The position numbers and the translations under genes were made by a program. Positions 1 to 5,798 of a DNA stretch of 41,978 bases are shown here, one piece after another. The first letter of the stretch is position 1; every line of letters starts with the position of its first letter. The notes under the pieces are model-generated. The model had not been told where the DNA came from, did not search any database, and saw nothing but the letters and a program-made list of their open reading frames with translations. The stretch covers positions 1-41,978 of IMG/VR virus record IMGVR_UViG_3300042400_000238. One strand, 5' to 3'. This DNA is from a virus.

Positions 1-194
1 GTAGTAAGTGGAAAAAAACTTTTACTTTATGGCCAGCCCCTCCATTTTGAGGCACCTGCTGAGGCCATAGCAAGGCGCAAAAATCGCGGCAATACATAGT
101 GATAGGTTAGAATTAAAACGGCTTAAAACGGCTTAAAATGCGTCATAGATATATGCTTAAGATTAGATAATGTAATGCGATGATTAAAGCGCGG
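1..194. other. Non-coding end, HNH-terminase side (cos candidate half)
   Basis: No convincing gene. On the minus strand an ATG at 97-95 opens a frame that runs off the window end (if the molecule closes with base 41978 it would stop after about 41 codons), but it has no ribosome binding site. Visible structure: a direct repeat AAAACGGCTT twice at about 116-135, and TGGCC/GGCCA arms around 29-67. The position between an HNH nuclease and the small terminase is where cos lies in HK97-like phages. That role is inference only. Confidence 0.35.
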
Positions 195-515
195 CTATTT
201 AATGAAGTGACTCTCGTTATCGAGCGGCCAGCCGTTTAAATCGTGGCCGCGCATTATGCCGTGTAATTCTTTTAAGCGCTTATGCTTATCGTGGCAAGGC
301 TTGCATAATGATTGTAGGTTAGCGGCATTATAGAAAAGCTCTTTATCGCCTTTATGTGGCTTTATATGGTCTGCTATGCTTGCCGCGCTGGTTATACCTT
401 GCGCTTCGCATAGGGCGCAAAGTGGGCTAGATTGTAACTGATAATGGCGAAGCCTTAGCCATTGGGCCGAGCTGTATAGACAATGGTAGGCGCTTGCTTT
501 AAACATGGGCGCCAT
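195..515 (-). CDS. HNH endonuclease (terminase-associated)
   Basis: Metal-dependent HNH nuclease of the kind encoded next to the terminase in HK97-like phages, where such proteins assist cos cleavage and DNA packaging. Numbering from the ATG at 515, it has zinc-binding Cys33-x2-Cys36 and Cys71-x2-Cys74, the catalytic Asp49-His50 pair in ADHIKPH, the Asn66 of NLQSLC, and His75/His78 of CHDKHK, so the whole fold is present in 106 residues. The frame is open upstream to 542, but that start would sit inside the terminator hairpin. The ATGs at 515 and 506 are more likely, although neither has a clear Shine-Dalgarno. It reads toward base 1 and, if the genome closes, into the small terminase gene. 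Function is sure; the exact start is not. Confidence 0.88.
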   Translation of the reverse strand: MAPMFKASAYHCLYSSAQWLRLRHYQLQSSPLCALCEAQGITSAASIADHIKPHKGDKELFYNAANLQSLCKPCHDKHKRLKELHGIMRGHDLNGWPLDNESHFIK

Positions 516-525
516 TGTATAGGCG

Positions 526-548
526 AAAAAAAACCCGCGCAAGGCGGG
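526..548 (-). terminator. Intrinsic terminator of the left small-gene operon
   Basis: Read on the minus strand: stem CCCGC, loop CTTGC, stem GCGGG, followed directly by eight T (complement of the A run 526-533). It lies 9 bases after the stop of the last small gene (557-655) and just before the HNH gene. Confidence 0.85.
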
Positions 549-556
549 CTAAGTGT

Positions 557-655
557 TTATTCTGGTAGATTAAGAAAGGCTATGAATACTAAGAGAATTA
601 AGCAAATTGATTTAAATAGAATTAAAAAGATAAACCTAAGCGCGTATAGAATCAT
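557..655 (-). CDS. Small membrane peptide (32 aa)
   Basis: A 32-codon frame, MILYALRF...FLNLPE, almost entirely hydrophobic with Arg7 and Lys15, so probably one or two short membrane segments. Its ATG overlaps the TGA of the gene before it (ATGA), and its stop lies 9 bases from the terminator hairpin, so it fits exactly as the last gene of the operon. No family recognised. Because it is short and AT-rich it could be chance, but the overlap and the fit to the terminator argue for a real gene. Function unknown; membrane peptides in such early clusters often act on the host envelope (inference). Confidence 0.5.
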   Translation of the reverse strand: MILYALRFIFLILFKSICLILLVFIAFLNLPE

Positions 656-855
656 AAGTTTATTTTAAATTGATTGTAATTGTTTATAACTATAGCGCCT
701 CTTTTAATAAGGCCATTTAATGCGCGCATAGTAGATTTATCGCTGGCATAAGAGTGCCAGCCGTGATACTTATAAGCAAAATCTAGCATATTGCACTGAT
801 TTTTGCCGATAGCTGTAAACGGTTTAACGGTGCCATGATATATAGATAATTTCAT
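652..855 (-). CDS. Hypothetical small early protein (67 aa)
   Basis: Starts MKLSIYHGTVKPF; the ATG at 855 has GAAAGGG nine bases upstream, better than the in-frame TTG at 861. It has no signal peptide or membrane segment. The middle (FAYKYHGWHSYASDKSTMRALNGL) looks like a small alpha/beta or winged-helix fold, with the C-terminal half (MRALNGLIKRGAIVIN) resembling the recognition part of a winged helix; this is a visual impression only. It overlaps the start of the next gene by ATGA and follows 858-1076. Small genes of this sort recur in proteobacterial phages without known function. Confidence 0.75.
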   Translation of the reverse strand: MKLSIYHGTVKPFTAIGKNQCNMLDFAYKYHGWHSYASDKSTMRALNGLIKRGAIVINNYNQFKINL

Positions 856-857
856 AA

Positions 858-1076
858 TCAAGCCCTTTCAAGCGCGTTTAAAATATGGCTTTTATACTCG
901 CTTACGCTCTTATCCATGCCGTTGGAATAATCACGGCCATTTATTCTGAAAATCTGAAGCCAAGTGTTATAGCCTTTTATTTCAATAATTGAGCCGTTAA
1001 AATCTAGCCGTAAAAAATACCATTTATTTTTATTGGCTAATCTAGCCGCGTTTATTGTTTTAAATATATCAATCAT
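858..1076 (-). CDS. Hypothetical small early protein (72 aa)
   Basis: 72 residues, starting MIDIFKTINAARLANKNKWYF and rich in aromatic residues and beta-strand-like alternation (WYFLRLDF, GYNTWLQIFRI). Soluble, no motif recognised. Its ATG at 1076 lies inside the end of the preceding gene (1069-1236, 8-base overlap), and its own last codons GAA AGG GCT carry the Shine-Dalgarno of the next gene, so translation is evidently coupled. The same ending, Glu-Arg-Ala-stop used as a ribosome binding site, occurs again at 2989-3159. Function unknown. Confidence 0.75.
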   Translation of the reverse strand: MIDIFKTINAARLANKNKWYFLRLDFNGSIIEIKGYNTWLQIFRINGRDYSNGMDKSVSEYKSHILNALERA

Positions 1077-1236
1077 TTTTTAAGCCTTTCAATTCATTAA
1101 GCGCGATAAGTGCATTTTGATAGGCGATTAAATCATTTTTTTCAAAATAACTCGCGCCTTGATTTTCTTCGATATAAAAGCCAGCCATTTTCACGGCTTC
1201 GCTAAGTGCATCCAATTGGTTTAATGTGATATTCAT
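1069..1236 (-). CDS. Hypothetical small early protein (55 aa)
   Basis: Frame MNITLNQLDALSEAVKMAGF...LKGLKND, 55 residues, acidic and mostly helical, with a heptad-like pattern in ALIALNELKGL. Its ATG at 1236 overlaps the TGA of 1233-1460 (ATGA) and its end overlaps the start of 858-1076 by 8 bases. The tight packing on both sides is the main support. No family recognised. Confidence 0.65.
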   Translation of the reverse strand: MNITLNQLDALSEAVKMAGFYIEENQGASYFEKNDLIAYQNALIALNELKGLKND

Positions 1237-1460
1237 TTTTCTAACCTCTTAATTGAGCCAGTAAAAATGTTAAATTCATAACTAGAATCAAGGCCAAATT
1301 TAACGGGCTTTTTTCTGTATATTTTATAAGTATTAAAACACATTTTTTTTACGCCAAAATTAGCCAATGTATCGCCAAAAAATCGCATTGTATCGCGCGT
1401 AAAAAAATGTGAATTTGGCGCTTTTTCTAAGTGCATTGTTTTTAATTGGTAGATATTCAT
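1233..1460 (-). CDS. Hypothetical small early protein (75 aa)
   Basis: 75 residues, basic, starting MNIYQLKTMHLEKAPNSHFF. It contains a stretch FFTRDTMRFFGDTLANFGVKK that resembles small phage proteins found in early clusters, but I cannot name a function. The ATG at 1460 has GGGAGG about 10 bases upstream, located in the last codons of 1464-1625. No membrane segment or cysteine motif. It ends in an ATGA overlap with the next gene. Confidence 0.72.
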   Translation of the reverse strand: MNIYQLKTMHLEKAPNSHFFTRDTMRFFGDTLANFGVKKMCFNTYKIYRKKPVKFGLDSSYEFNIFTGSIKRLEK

Positions 1461-1463
1461 TTT

Positions 1464-1625
1464 TTAAGCCTCCCGCCATTCATTACAAGCTCGGCTAGAT
1501 AGATAATAAGAGGCCGAAAAATCAGCCGCTTCGTATTCTTTTAACATAGCCATTGCCTCTTTTATCGTTTCGTATTGGTCTATTGTTTCGAGCTGATAAG
1601 CATCTTTTCGCTGTATATAAATCAT
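1464..1625 (-). CDS. Hypothetical small early protein (53 aa)
   Basis: Frame MIYIQRKDAYQLETIDQYET...SSRACNEWREA, 53 residues. The layout (a YETIKEA-M-ML-EY helix, then SxxYYLSSRACxEW) is one I recognise as a recurring small phage protein with no assigned function. The ATG at 1625 has GGAGG eight bases upstream (GGAGGTTTTAAA before ATG) and overlaps the stop of 1622-1753. Its own final codons CGG GAG GCT provide the ribosome binding site of 1233-1460. Soluble and slightly acidic. Confidence 0.72.
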   Translation of the reverse strand: MIYIQRKDAYQLETIDQYETIKEAMAMLKEYEAADFSASYYLSSRACNEWREA

Positions 1626-1753
1626 TTTAAAACCTCCACATAGGCGGCATTTTCGGTTTGATAGCGATATTCACTCGCGCAAGCCTCCGCCTCTTTTTTG
1701 TTATTAAATACACCTAAACAAGTGCCGTTATGGTTATATACTTTATAAATCAT
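1622..1753 (-). CDS. Hypothetical small early protein (43 aa)
   Basis: Frame MIYKVYNHNGTCLGVFNNKK...AYVEVLK, 43 residues. It looks like a tiny beta-beta-alpha unit (KVYNHNGTCLGVF, then a helix KKEAEACASEY). The pattern resembles short phage proteins of unknown role. ATGA overlaps join it to both neighbours, and its own last codons GTG GAG GTT TTA AAA form the ribosome binding site of the next gene. No function can be given. Confidence 0.65.
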   Translation of the reverse strand: MIYKVYNHNGTCLGVFNNKKEAEACASEYRYQTENAAYVEVLK

Positions 1754-1920
1754 TTTATAGCCCACAATTCAGCTTTTAATTCTTCGATAGTCATATTTTC
1801 TAAGCCTTTAAAGCCATAGCGTAATAAATCGTGAATAAACTCATCGCAAGCCGCGCTATTTTGGCAAGCTAAATCTAAATTTAATTTTATTATTTCATTT
1901 ATCATTTTTTCTTTATTCAT
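1750..1920 (-). CDS. Hypothetical small early protein (56 aa)
   Basis: Frame MNKEKMINEIIKLNLDLACQ...IEELKAELWAIK, 56 residues, all-helical by eye with two amphipathic helices separated by LLRYGFKGLENMT. Helical hairpins of this kind are common among small phage early proteins. The ATG at 1920 is 15 bases after the stop of 1935-2795, with GCGGAGG upstream. The end overlaps the next start by ATGA. No known family named with confidence. Confidence 0.7.
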   Translation of the reverse strand: MNKEKMINEIIKLNLDLACQNSAACDEFIHDLLRYGFKGLENMTIEELKAELWAIK

Positions 1921-1934
1921 TTTTAAAACCTCCG

Positions 1935-2795
1935 CTAGTTAAGATTTAAAGCGCTGGCCACGTTTAAAACCTCGGCCATTGGTATGACGTGACAGCCCAC
2001 AATTAAGGCCTCGCTGCTAATGCTGCTAACTTGATAATAACCTAAGCGCATATTTTCAGGCCTTAAGGCTTCGCCACTTGATGCGATTTTTTGCAATAAT
2101 GGCCAAGCTCTTACAGCTTCGGCTAGTGGAATTCTAGCGCCTCGGCTAGTCTGAACTTCATCGCCATAAACTCTTAAGGCCGTAACCTCAAAATTGTGAT
2201 AAACATTTTCGCCCGCCCGCCATTTAATAAGCGCCTCGGCTTGCTCGGCTATTTTCTCGGCTTTTCTGATTTTTTCGAGCGCCTTCTGTTTTTTCTCGGC
2301 TTCGAGTGCATCGCTTCGCAATATATCAATGTCACTTATACTTGTTTCATAAGTTAAGCCAAATAAATCAGCATAGGCCTTAAGACTGCTAAAAATTGAA
2401 AGAGCGAAGCCGTTATATAATCCCGCGTATTTTTTCGAGCGCGAGGCCTTAACTAGCCACTCGGCCGCCTTCGCTTCGTTATACTTAACTAAATCTTTAA
2501 AATCGCTTTTAAAATCCAAGCGCTGTAAGTTATAACGGCCAAAATCAAGGCTTATGCACTCGCGCCCATGGATAGCCGAGCGAGCGAGCGATTGATGCTT
2601 GCTAGTGGTATTGCTATAGCTATGGCTATTTAAAATCACATGGCTATCGTTTACCAATTCAGCAATACACGTGTTATAAGAGAATAAGCGGCCATGCTGG
2701 CATGAAACAGAATTAGCGCTTTTATATATTTCAGGCTCGTTATTATTAGCCCATACGTGAATAAGCTCGGAATTGCTAGAAAATACTTTTTTCAT
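1935..2795 (-). CDS. Conserved phage hypothetical protein (286 aa)
   Basis: The largest product of the left small-gene operon. It begins with a segment MKKVFSSNSELIHVWANNNEP that I recognise as the start of a family of phage hypothetical proteins found in many tailed phages of proteobacteria. A conserved N-terminal beta-rich part (GRLFSYNTCIAELVND, SYSNTTSKHQSLARSAI) is followed by a charged helical linker around 165-195 (EAEKKQKALEKIRKAEKIAEQ) and a compact C-terminal beta domain. The family has no established biochemical role; the abundance of early position and the absence from virions suggests host takeover or DNA metabolism (inference). The start is supported by the ATG directly after TATAGGGGCTAAAA. 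Confidence 0.8.
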   Translation of the reverse strand: MKKVFSSNSELIHVWANNNEPEIYKSANSVSCQHGRLFSYNTCIAELVNDSHVILNSHSYSNTTSKHQSLARSAIHGRECISLDFGRYNLQRLDFKSDFKDLVKYNEAKAAEWLVKASRSKKYAGLYNGFALSIFSSLKAYADLFGLTYETSISDIDILRSDALEAEKKQKALEKIRKAEKIAEQAEALIKWRAGENVYHNFEVTALRVYGDEVQTSRGARIPLAEAVRAWPLLQKIASSGEALRPENMRLGYYQVSSISSEALIVGCHVIPMAEVLNVASALNLN

Positions 2796-2804
2796 TTTTA
2801 GCCC

Positions 2805-2918
2805 CTATAAGATAATTAAAAAAATCATTATTAAAATAAAACTTACAGCGCCTATATATTCCCAAGCGCTTATTTTTTCGCTTGCTGGTTTACTATTTTT
2901 AAAATCGTGCATAATCAT
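2805..2918 (-). CDS. Small single-pass membrane protein (37 aa)
   Basis: Frame MIMHDFKNSKPASEKISAWEY followed by about 18 hydrophobic residues to the C-terminus (IGAVSFILIMIFLIIL), i.e. a cytoplasmic or exposed N-terminal segment and one membrane helix. The ATG at 2918 follows TATATAGGGGCTTAAAA, nearly the same leader as 1935-2795. A longer reading of this frame to 3002 exists, but it would overlap 2921-2986 and 2989-3159, which have their own ribosome binding sites. Function unknown. Confidence 0.6.
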   Translation of the reverse strand: MIMHDFKNSKPASEKISAWEYIGAVSFILIMIFLIIL

Positions 2919-2920
2919 TT

Positions 2921-2986
2921 TTAAGCCCCTATATATAAAAAATAAAGAATTGCTAAAACGGATAAGACAACAAAAAACAAGCCCAT
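2921..2986 (-). CDS. Tiny membrane peptide (21 aa)
   Basis: Frame MGLFFVVLSVLAILYFLYIGA, a single membrane helix. ATG at 2986 is preceded by GAAAGGG at 7 bases, the same leader cassette as for 652-855. It sits exactly between two other membrane genes. Very short, so support comes only from the ribosome binding site and packing. Confidence 0.45.
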   Translation of the reverse strand: MGLFFVVLSVLAILYFLYIGA

Positions 2987-2988
2987 AA

Positions 2989-3159
2989 TTAAGCCCTTTC
3001 AATTTGCAATAAATCCATGGCCATATAAAGCCAAAAGCAAGCGCCTAAAATCTGAGTGATTAAAATTAAGCCGTTATCTACATTTAATGCGCCTAAGAGA
3101 AAATGGCCGATAGCCATTAAAGAATAAAGAATTACCTCGAACTGTTTAGAATTTGCCAT
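2989..3159 (-). CDS. Small two-helix membrane protein (56 aa)
   Basis: First gene of the left operon. Frame MANSKQFEVILYSLMAIGHF...MDLLQIERA: two hydrophobic segments (about 9-27 and 32-49) joined by a short polar turn NVDNG, so a likely membrane hairpin of the inner membrane. The ATG at 3159 has GAGGTG 8 bases upstream and a promoter about 50 bases upstream. With its two downstream neighbours it forms a cluster of three consecutive membrane peptides. Role unknown; superinfection exclusion or membrane takeover are possibilities, not shown by the sequence. Confidence 0.65.
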   Translation of the reverse strand: MANSKQFEVILYSLMAIGHFLLGALNVDNGLILITQILGACFWLYMAMDLLQIERA

Positions 3160-3206
3160 TTTTTACACCTCGTTAAAAATAATTAAATAAACTTGTTACG
3201 CTTCAC

Positions 3207-3235
3207 ATTATAAACATGTATTTATAAAAGTAAAC
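3207..3235 (-). promoter_or_regulatory. Promoter of the left small-gene operon
   Basis: On the minus strand a perfect -10 box TATAAT (3212-3207) with TTTACT 16 bases upstream (or GTTTAC at 17). It lies about 50 bases before the first start codon of the operon. No transcription data; assignment by sequence only. Confidence 0.6.
3208..3227. promoter_or_regulatory. Inverted repeat over the left promoter (possible operator)
   Basis: TTATAAA (3208-3214), six-base spacer CATGTA, TTTATAA (3221-3227): perfect 7-base arms covering the -10 box and spacer. The CATGT core recalls the arms of the repeat at 6481-6492, so the same small regulator might bind both (inference). Confidence 0.4.
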
Positions 3236-3369
3236 AATTATTTTTGGGTTTATATATATATTTAAAGGTATAGGCGAAAAAAAGGCGCTTTTTAGGCGCT
3301 TTTATAAAAATTTAATCAATTCATTCATTTTTTGCTTATTTTTTAGGCAATTATTCATTTTGTCTATAC

Positions 3370-3383
3370 ATTGTTTAAACAAT
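3370..3383. repeat. 14-base perfect palindrome
   Basis: ATTGTTTAAACAAT, its own reverse complement, overlapping the left edge of the first 30-base-phased repeat. Possible binding site of a dimeric protein. Confidence 0.6.
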
Positions 3384-3432
3384 TGCCTATTTTTTACGCA
3401 AAAATTGAACAATTGCCTATTTTTTCAGCAAA
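3377..3432. repeat. Two direct repeats phased at 30 bases
   Basis: ACAATTGCCTATTTTTT followed by ACGCAAA (from 3379) and by CAGCAAA (from 3409). The copies begin exactly 30 bases apart. A partial inverted relative, TTTTTTAGGCAATT, lies just upstream at about 3339-3352. Exact phasing on about three helical turns is typical of iterons bound by an initiator. Confidence 0.7.
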
Positions 3433-3532
3433 TCCACCAAATCGGGTAGATTTTTGACCCTTTCTACAAAAACACAAAGTTTCCCTTTTCAAAAGTTTCC
3501 CTAAAAAAAATTCCAAACGAAAAAAAATTATT

Positions 3533-3616
3533 TCACCAGTGGTGAATCACGTTGATGATTAAAACGATGTCAGCAATCGCAGCCAACAATAAAATTAAAA
3601 TCTCTTTCTTATCCAT
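3533..3616 (-). CDS. Possible 27-residue membrane peptide
   Basis: Frame starting MDKKEILILLLAAIADIVLI and ending VIHHW, a single membrane helix with a charged N-terminus. The nearest purine-rich stretch (AGGG) is too far from the ATG at 3616 to be a convincing ribosome binding site, and its stop lies inside the TTCACC-AGT-GGTGAA palindrome. The amino acid pattern looks real but expression is doubtful. Confidence 0.3.
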   Translation of the reverse strand: MDKKEILILLLAAIADIVLIINVIHHW

Positions 3617-3672
3617 AAAATACAAAGTTTCCCTTTTTCAAATTTCAGGTCAATATTCATCGCTGCATTTAT

Positions 3673-3785
3673 GGTAACGTGGTAACTCCCCTATAGGGGA
3701 GTAGTTACCATAGTTACCAAATATAAATACTTTTGCCCATTTTGGTAACGGTAACTGTCAGTTACCATCAGTTACCACAGTTACC
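3673..3785. repeat. Array of nine GGTAAC/GTTACC sites with central palindrome
   Basis: Plus-strand GGTAAC at 3673, 3681, 3744 and 3750; GTTACC at 3704, 3713, 3761, 3771 and 3780. The sites form two groups. Each has rightward copies first and leftward copies after, so each group is itself an inverted repeat. The first group encloses the perfect 18-base palindrome ACTCCCCTATAGGGGAGT (3685-3702). The last three copies step by 9-10 bases, about one helical turn. It ends 4 bases from the stop of the primase-helicase gene. Either an origin or a multi-site operator. Confidence 0.75.
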
Positions 3786-3788
3786 AGA

Positions 3789-5798
3789 TTATTTAGGTTT
3801 CCTTAAGTTAAGTTGACTGCCAAATTCTGCATTAATTACTTCATAAGAACTTACCTTTGTACCGTTCATATTGCATTTAATAATCTCTGAATTTTGCAAC
3901 ATGCCAATAATTCCATCTAATTTTGATGGAGCTAATGCTTGTTTAATGCTTGCTTCATTTTTATACAGTCCTTGAGTTTCCAAATACTGAGCGAAAGCCG
4001 AACGTGAGATGATAGGCATACCCCCTACCCCTTGCTCCGCCCCTGATTCAAACCATACTTTTTCAAACAATTTCATCCTATCTTCAACTGGGGAGTTCTT
4101 CTTAGCCTTAACTGGAGCATCGGCAAACTCTATAACAGCAGATTTAACAGGTTCGCCATCCTCATCTATCCACCCCTCTATCGCCACGCTCTCTAGTGTG
4201 CAATACAAAGGTTCCGCCAACTCAGAATCCTTAGACTTACGTTGAATAATCTCCATAGGAGCATCGCCTTTACCTGGCACGATGCTAATCTCAATCTCTA
4301 AGGCACCGCGCCATGCACTAGAACCCCTTGCTCGATGCTGTGCTTCGTCTGATACGCCAGTGTGATGCACTAGGATAACCGTGCAGTTAAACTCCATCAT
4401 AAGAGCTGCACAAGCGTCTAGCATGGTCTTAGTATCCTGTGCGCTGTTCTCATCACCGCGTAGAAACCGATGCAATGTATCAACCACAATGACATTAGGC
4501 TGTATCTGCATGCTTCGTAACTGCTCGGATACCTGTTGATAACCTTGTGAAGTATTAAGGTCGCATCCTGATTTAGATACCCACATGTCCATCTTACTAA
4601 CCTTGCGGTTTTGCTTCCATGCTGCGATACGACCTCTAAGCCCAGCGTGGCCCTCACCAGCCAAATAAACAACATTAGCCTTCTTAACCTTATTACCTGA
4701 CCACTCAGGCAATCCACTAGCCATGGACATGCACCAATCCAATACCACGAATGTCTTACCGCCACCACTAGGCCCGTGAACCATAACCAAAGCGTTCTCT
4801 TGCAGCCAATTCTTCACTAGCCATGAGATAGGAGAAGGCTTTTGTGAGAAGCCATCGGCAGCCATCAACCATTCTTCTTGAGGTGGATTGAGTAGGGCCG
4901 ATAAGTTACCACCACCCAATAGATAATCATTCGCATCACCAATCTCAGGCGGAATAATTACCTTAGCGCCATACTTGGCACTAGCTTGGTCTGCGTATTT
5001 CTGACCTACACCAGATACATCATTGTCAGCCACAATCACAATCTCTTGCATTGCGCCAAACTTCTCACGGATGATACGAGTGACAGGCACTAGGTTAGAT
5101 GCGCTATACGCTACGATAGTATGCTCGTTCGTGTTCTCAAATATCGTGGCAGCCGTAGCAAAGCCTTCTGCGATGTAAATAATCTTGCTAGGCTCACCAA
5201 GTGACCAATAGCACTCTGACGTTGCGCCACCTGCGTGGTATTTCTTATCGCCATCTTCACCTATATATTGTATAGATGAAAGTTTCCCTTCCTCGTTAAA
5301 TAACGGCAACATCAAACGGCCATCGCCTGTTACCCTGGCACCGTGACTATATATACCTTTTTTCTTTAAATAAGAATGTTCAGCCTCAGCATGCATCCCA
5401 CCTGACCATATATGTTCAACCGTATTAGCAGCCAATTCGTGCTTACGCTTTTCTTCTTCTTCACGTAAGGCTCTAGCTTCTACCATTCTCCGTGTATTAG
5501 CCATCTCCTCAACCATGGTAAGTGACCTACCAATGTCGGCCCTGAAGGATACCTCGATGCCTGTCCGCCAATCACCAAACCGACCTGCTGGTACGCCATC
5601 GCTAAATACAATGTACCAACCACTGTCACCTTTCTTACCGCTAGTGCAGAACCGATGAACCTTACCATCTATTAATATATGTCTAGGTGGCGTTAATCCA
5701 TGCTCTACCATTGAATCAATTAATTGTTGCTCTGCTGGTTTAATAATCTTTTCTACTGGTGGCGTAAAGCTACCAATAATGTTTTTGATGTTACCCAT
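3789..5798 (-). CDS. Primase-helicase (TOPRIM + RepA-like AAA ATPase)
   Basis: 669-residue replication enzyme that should unwind the fork and prime DNA synthesis. Residues about 1-130 form an N-terminal domain without a visible zinc finger. About 205-300 is a TOPRIM domain with the acidic residues Glu211 (AEGFATA) and Asp258/Asp260 (VADNDVSG). About 320-540 is a RecA-fold ATPase of the RepA (AAA_25) type with Walker A GPSGGGKT at 342-349, Walker B IVVD ending at Asp440 and the sensor HHTG at 478-481. The last 100 residues look like a winged-helix tail. The ATG at 5798 overlaps the end of 5791-6288 by 8 bases. This is the fused arrangement common in phages that use the host polymerase. No polymerase is encoded here. 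Confidence 0.9.
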   Translation of the reverse strand: MGNIKNIIGSFTPPVEKIIKPAEQQLIDSMVEHGLTPPRHILIDGKVHRFCTSGKKGDSGWYIVFSDGVPAGRFGDWRTGIEVSFRADIGRSLTMVEEMANTRRMVEARALREEEEKRKHELAANTVEHIWSGGMHAEAEHSYLKKKGIYSHGARVTGDGRLMLPLFNEEGKLSSIQYIGEDGDKKYHAGGATSECYWSLGEPSKIIYIAEGFATAATIFENTNEHTIVAYSASNLVPVTRIIREKFGAMQEIVIVADNDVSGVGQKYADQASAKYGAKVIIPPEIGDANDYLLGGGNLSALLNPPQEEWLMAADGFSQKPSPISWLVKNWLQENALVMVHGPSGGGKTFVVLDWCMSMASGLPEWSGNKVKKANVVYLAGEGHAGLRGRIAAWKQNRKVSKMDMWVSKSGCDLNTSQGYQQVSEQLRSMQIQPNVIVVDTLHRFLRGDENSAQDTKTMLDACAALMMEFNCTVILVHHTGVSDEAQHRARGSSAWRGALEIEISIVPGKGDAPMEIIQRKSKDSELAEPLYCTLESVAIEGWIDEDGEPVKSAVIEFADAPVKAKKNSPVEDRMKLFEKVWFESGAEQGVGGMPIISRSAFAQYLETQGLYKNEASIKQALAPSKLDGIIGMLQNSEIIKCNMNGTKVSSYEVINAEFGSQLNLRKPK

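Larger units (their letters stand above)
3160..3788. other. 630-base non-coding hub, replication origin candidate
   Basis: Between the left operon promoter and the end of the primase-helicase gene. It is AT-rich and unusually dense in repeats: two 30-base-phased repeats (3377-3432), a 14-base palindrome (3370-3383), three GTTTCCC blocks (3479-3502 and 3627-3633, two of them inside ACAAAGTTTCCCTTTT at 3474 and 3622), the palindrome TTCACC-AGT-GGTGAA (3532-3546), an 18-base palindrome (3685-3702) and nine GGTAAC/GTTACC hexamers (3673-3785). Such a cluster of iterons beside a phage helicase-primase gene is typical of origins, but nothing here proves initiation. Confidence 0.5.

Noticed and set aside
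516-542. Longer start of the HNH gene at 542
   Set aside because: The codons would lie in the terminator hairpin and its T run; HNH relatives begin near the internal ATGs.
582-668. Plus-strand 28-codon frame (MNTKRIKQIDL...)
   Set aside because: It has an AGAAAGG ahead of the ATG but lies opposite a minus-strand peptide that fits the operon and its terminator; low-complexity Lys/Ile sequence.
3377-3785. CRISPR-like array
   Set aside because: Repeats are short, of several unrelated types, partly inverted, and without regular unique spacers.
4418-5668. Open frames of 116 and 62 codons inside the primase-helicase gene
   Set aside because: They lie in other frames of a gene with all its motifs, have no ribosome binding sites and encode biased, motif-free sequence.
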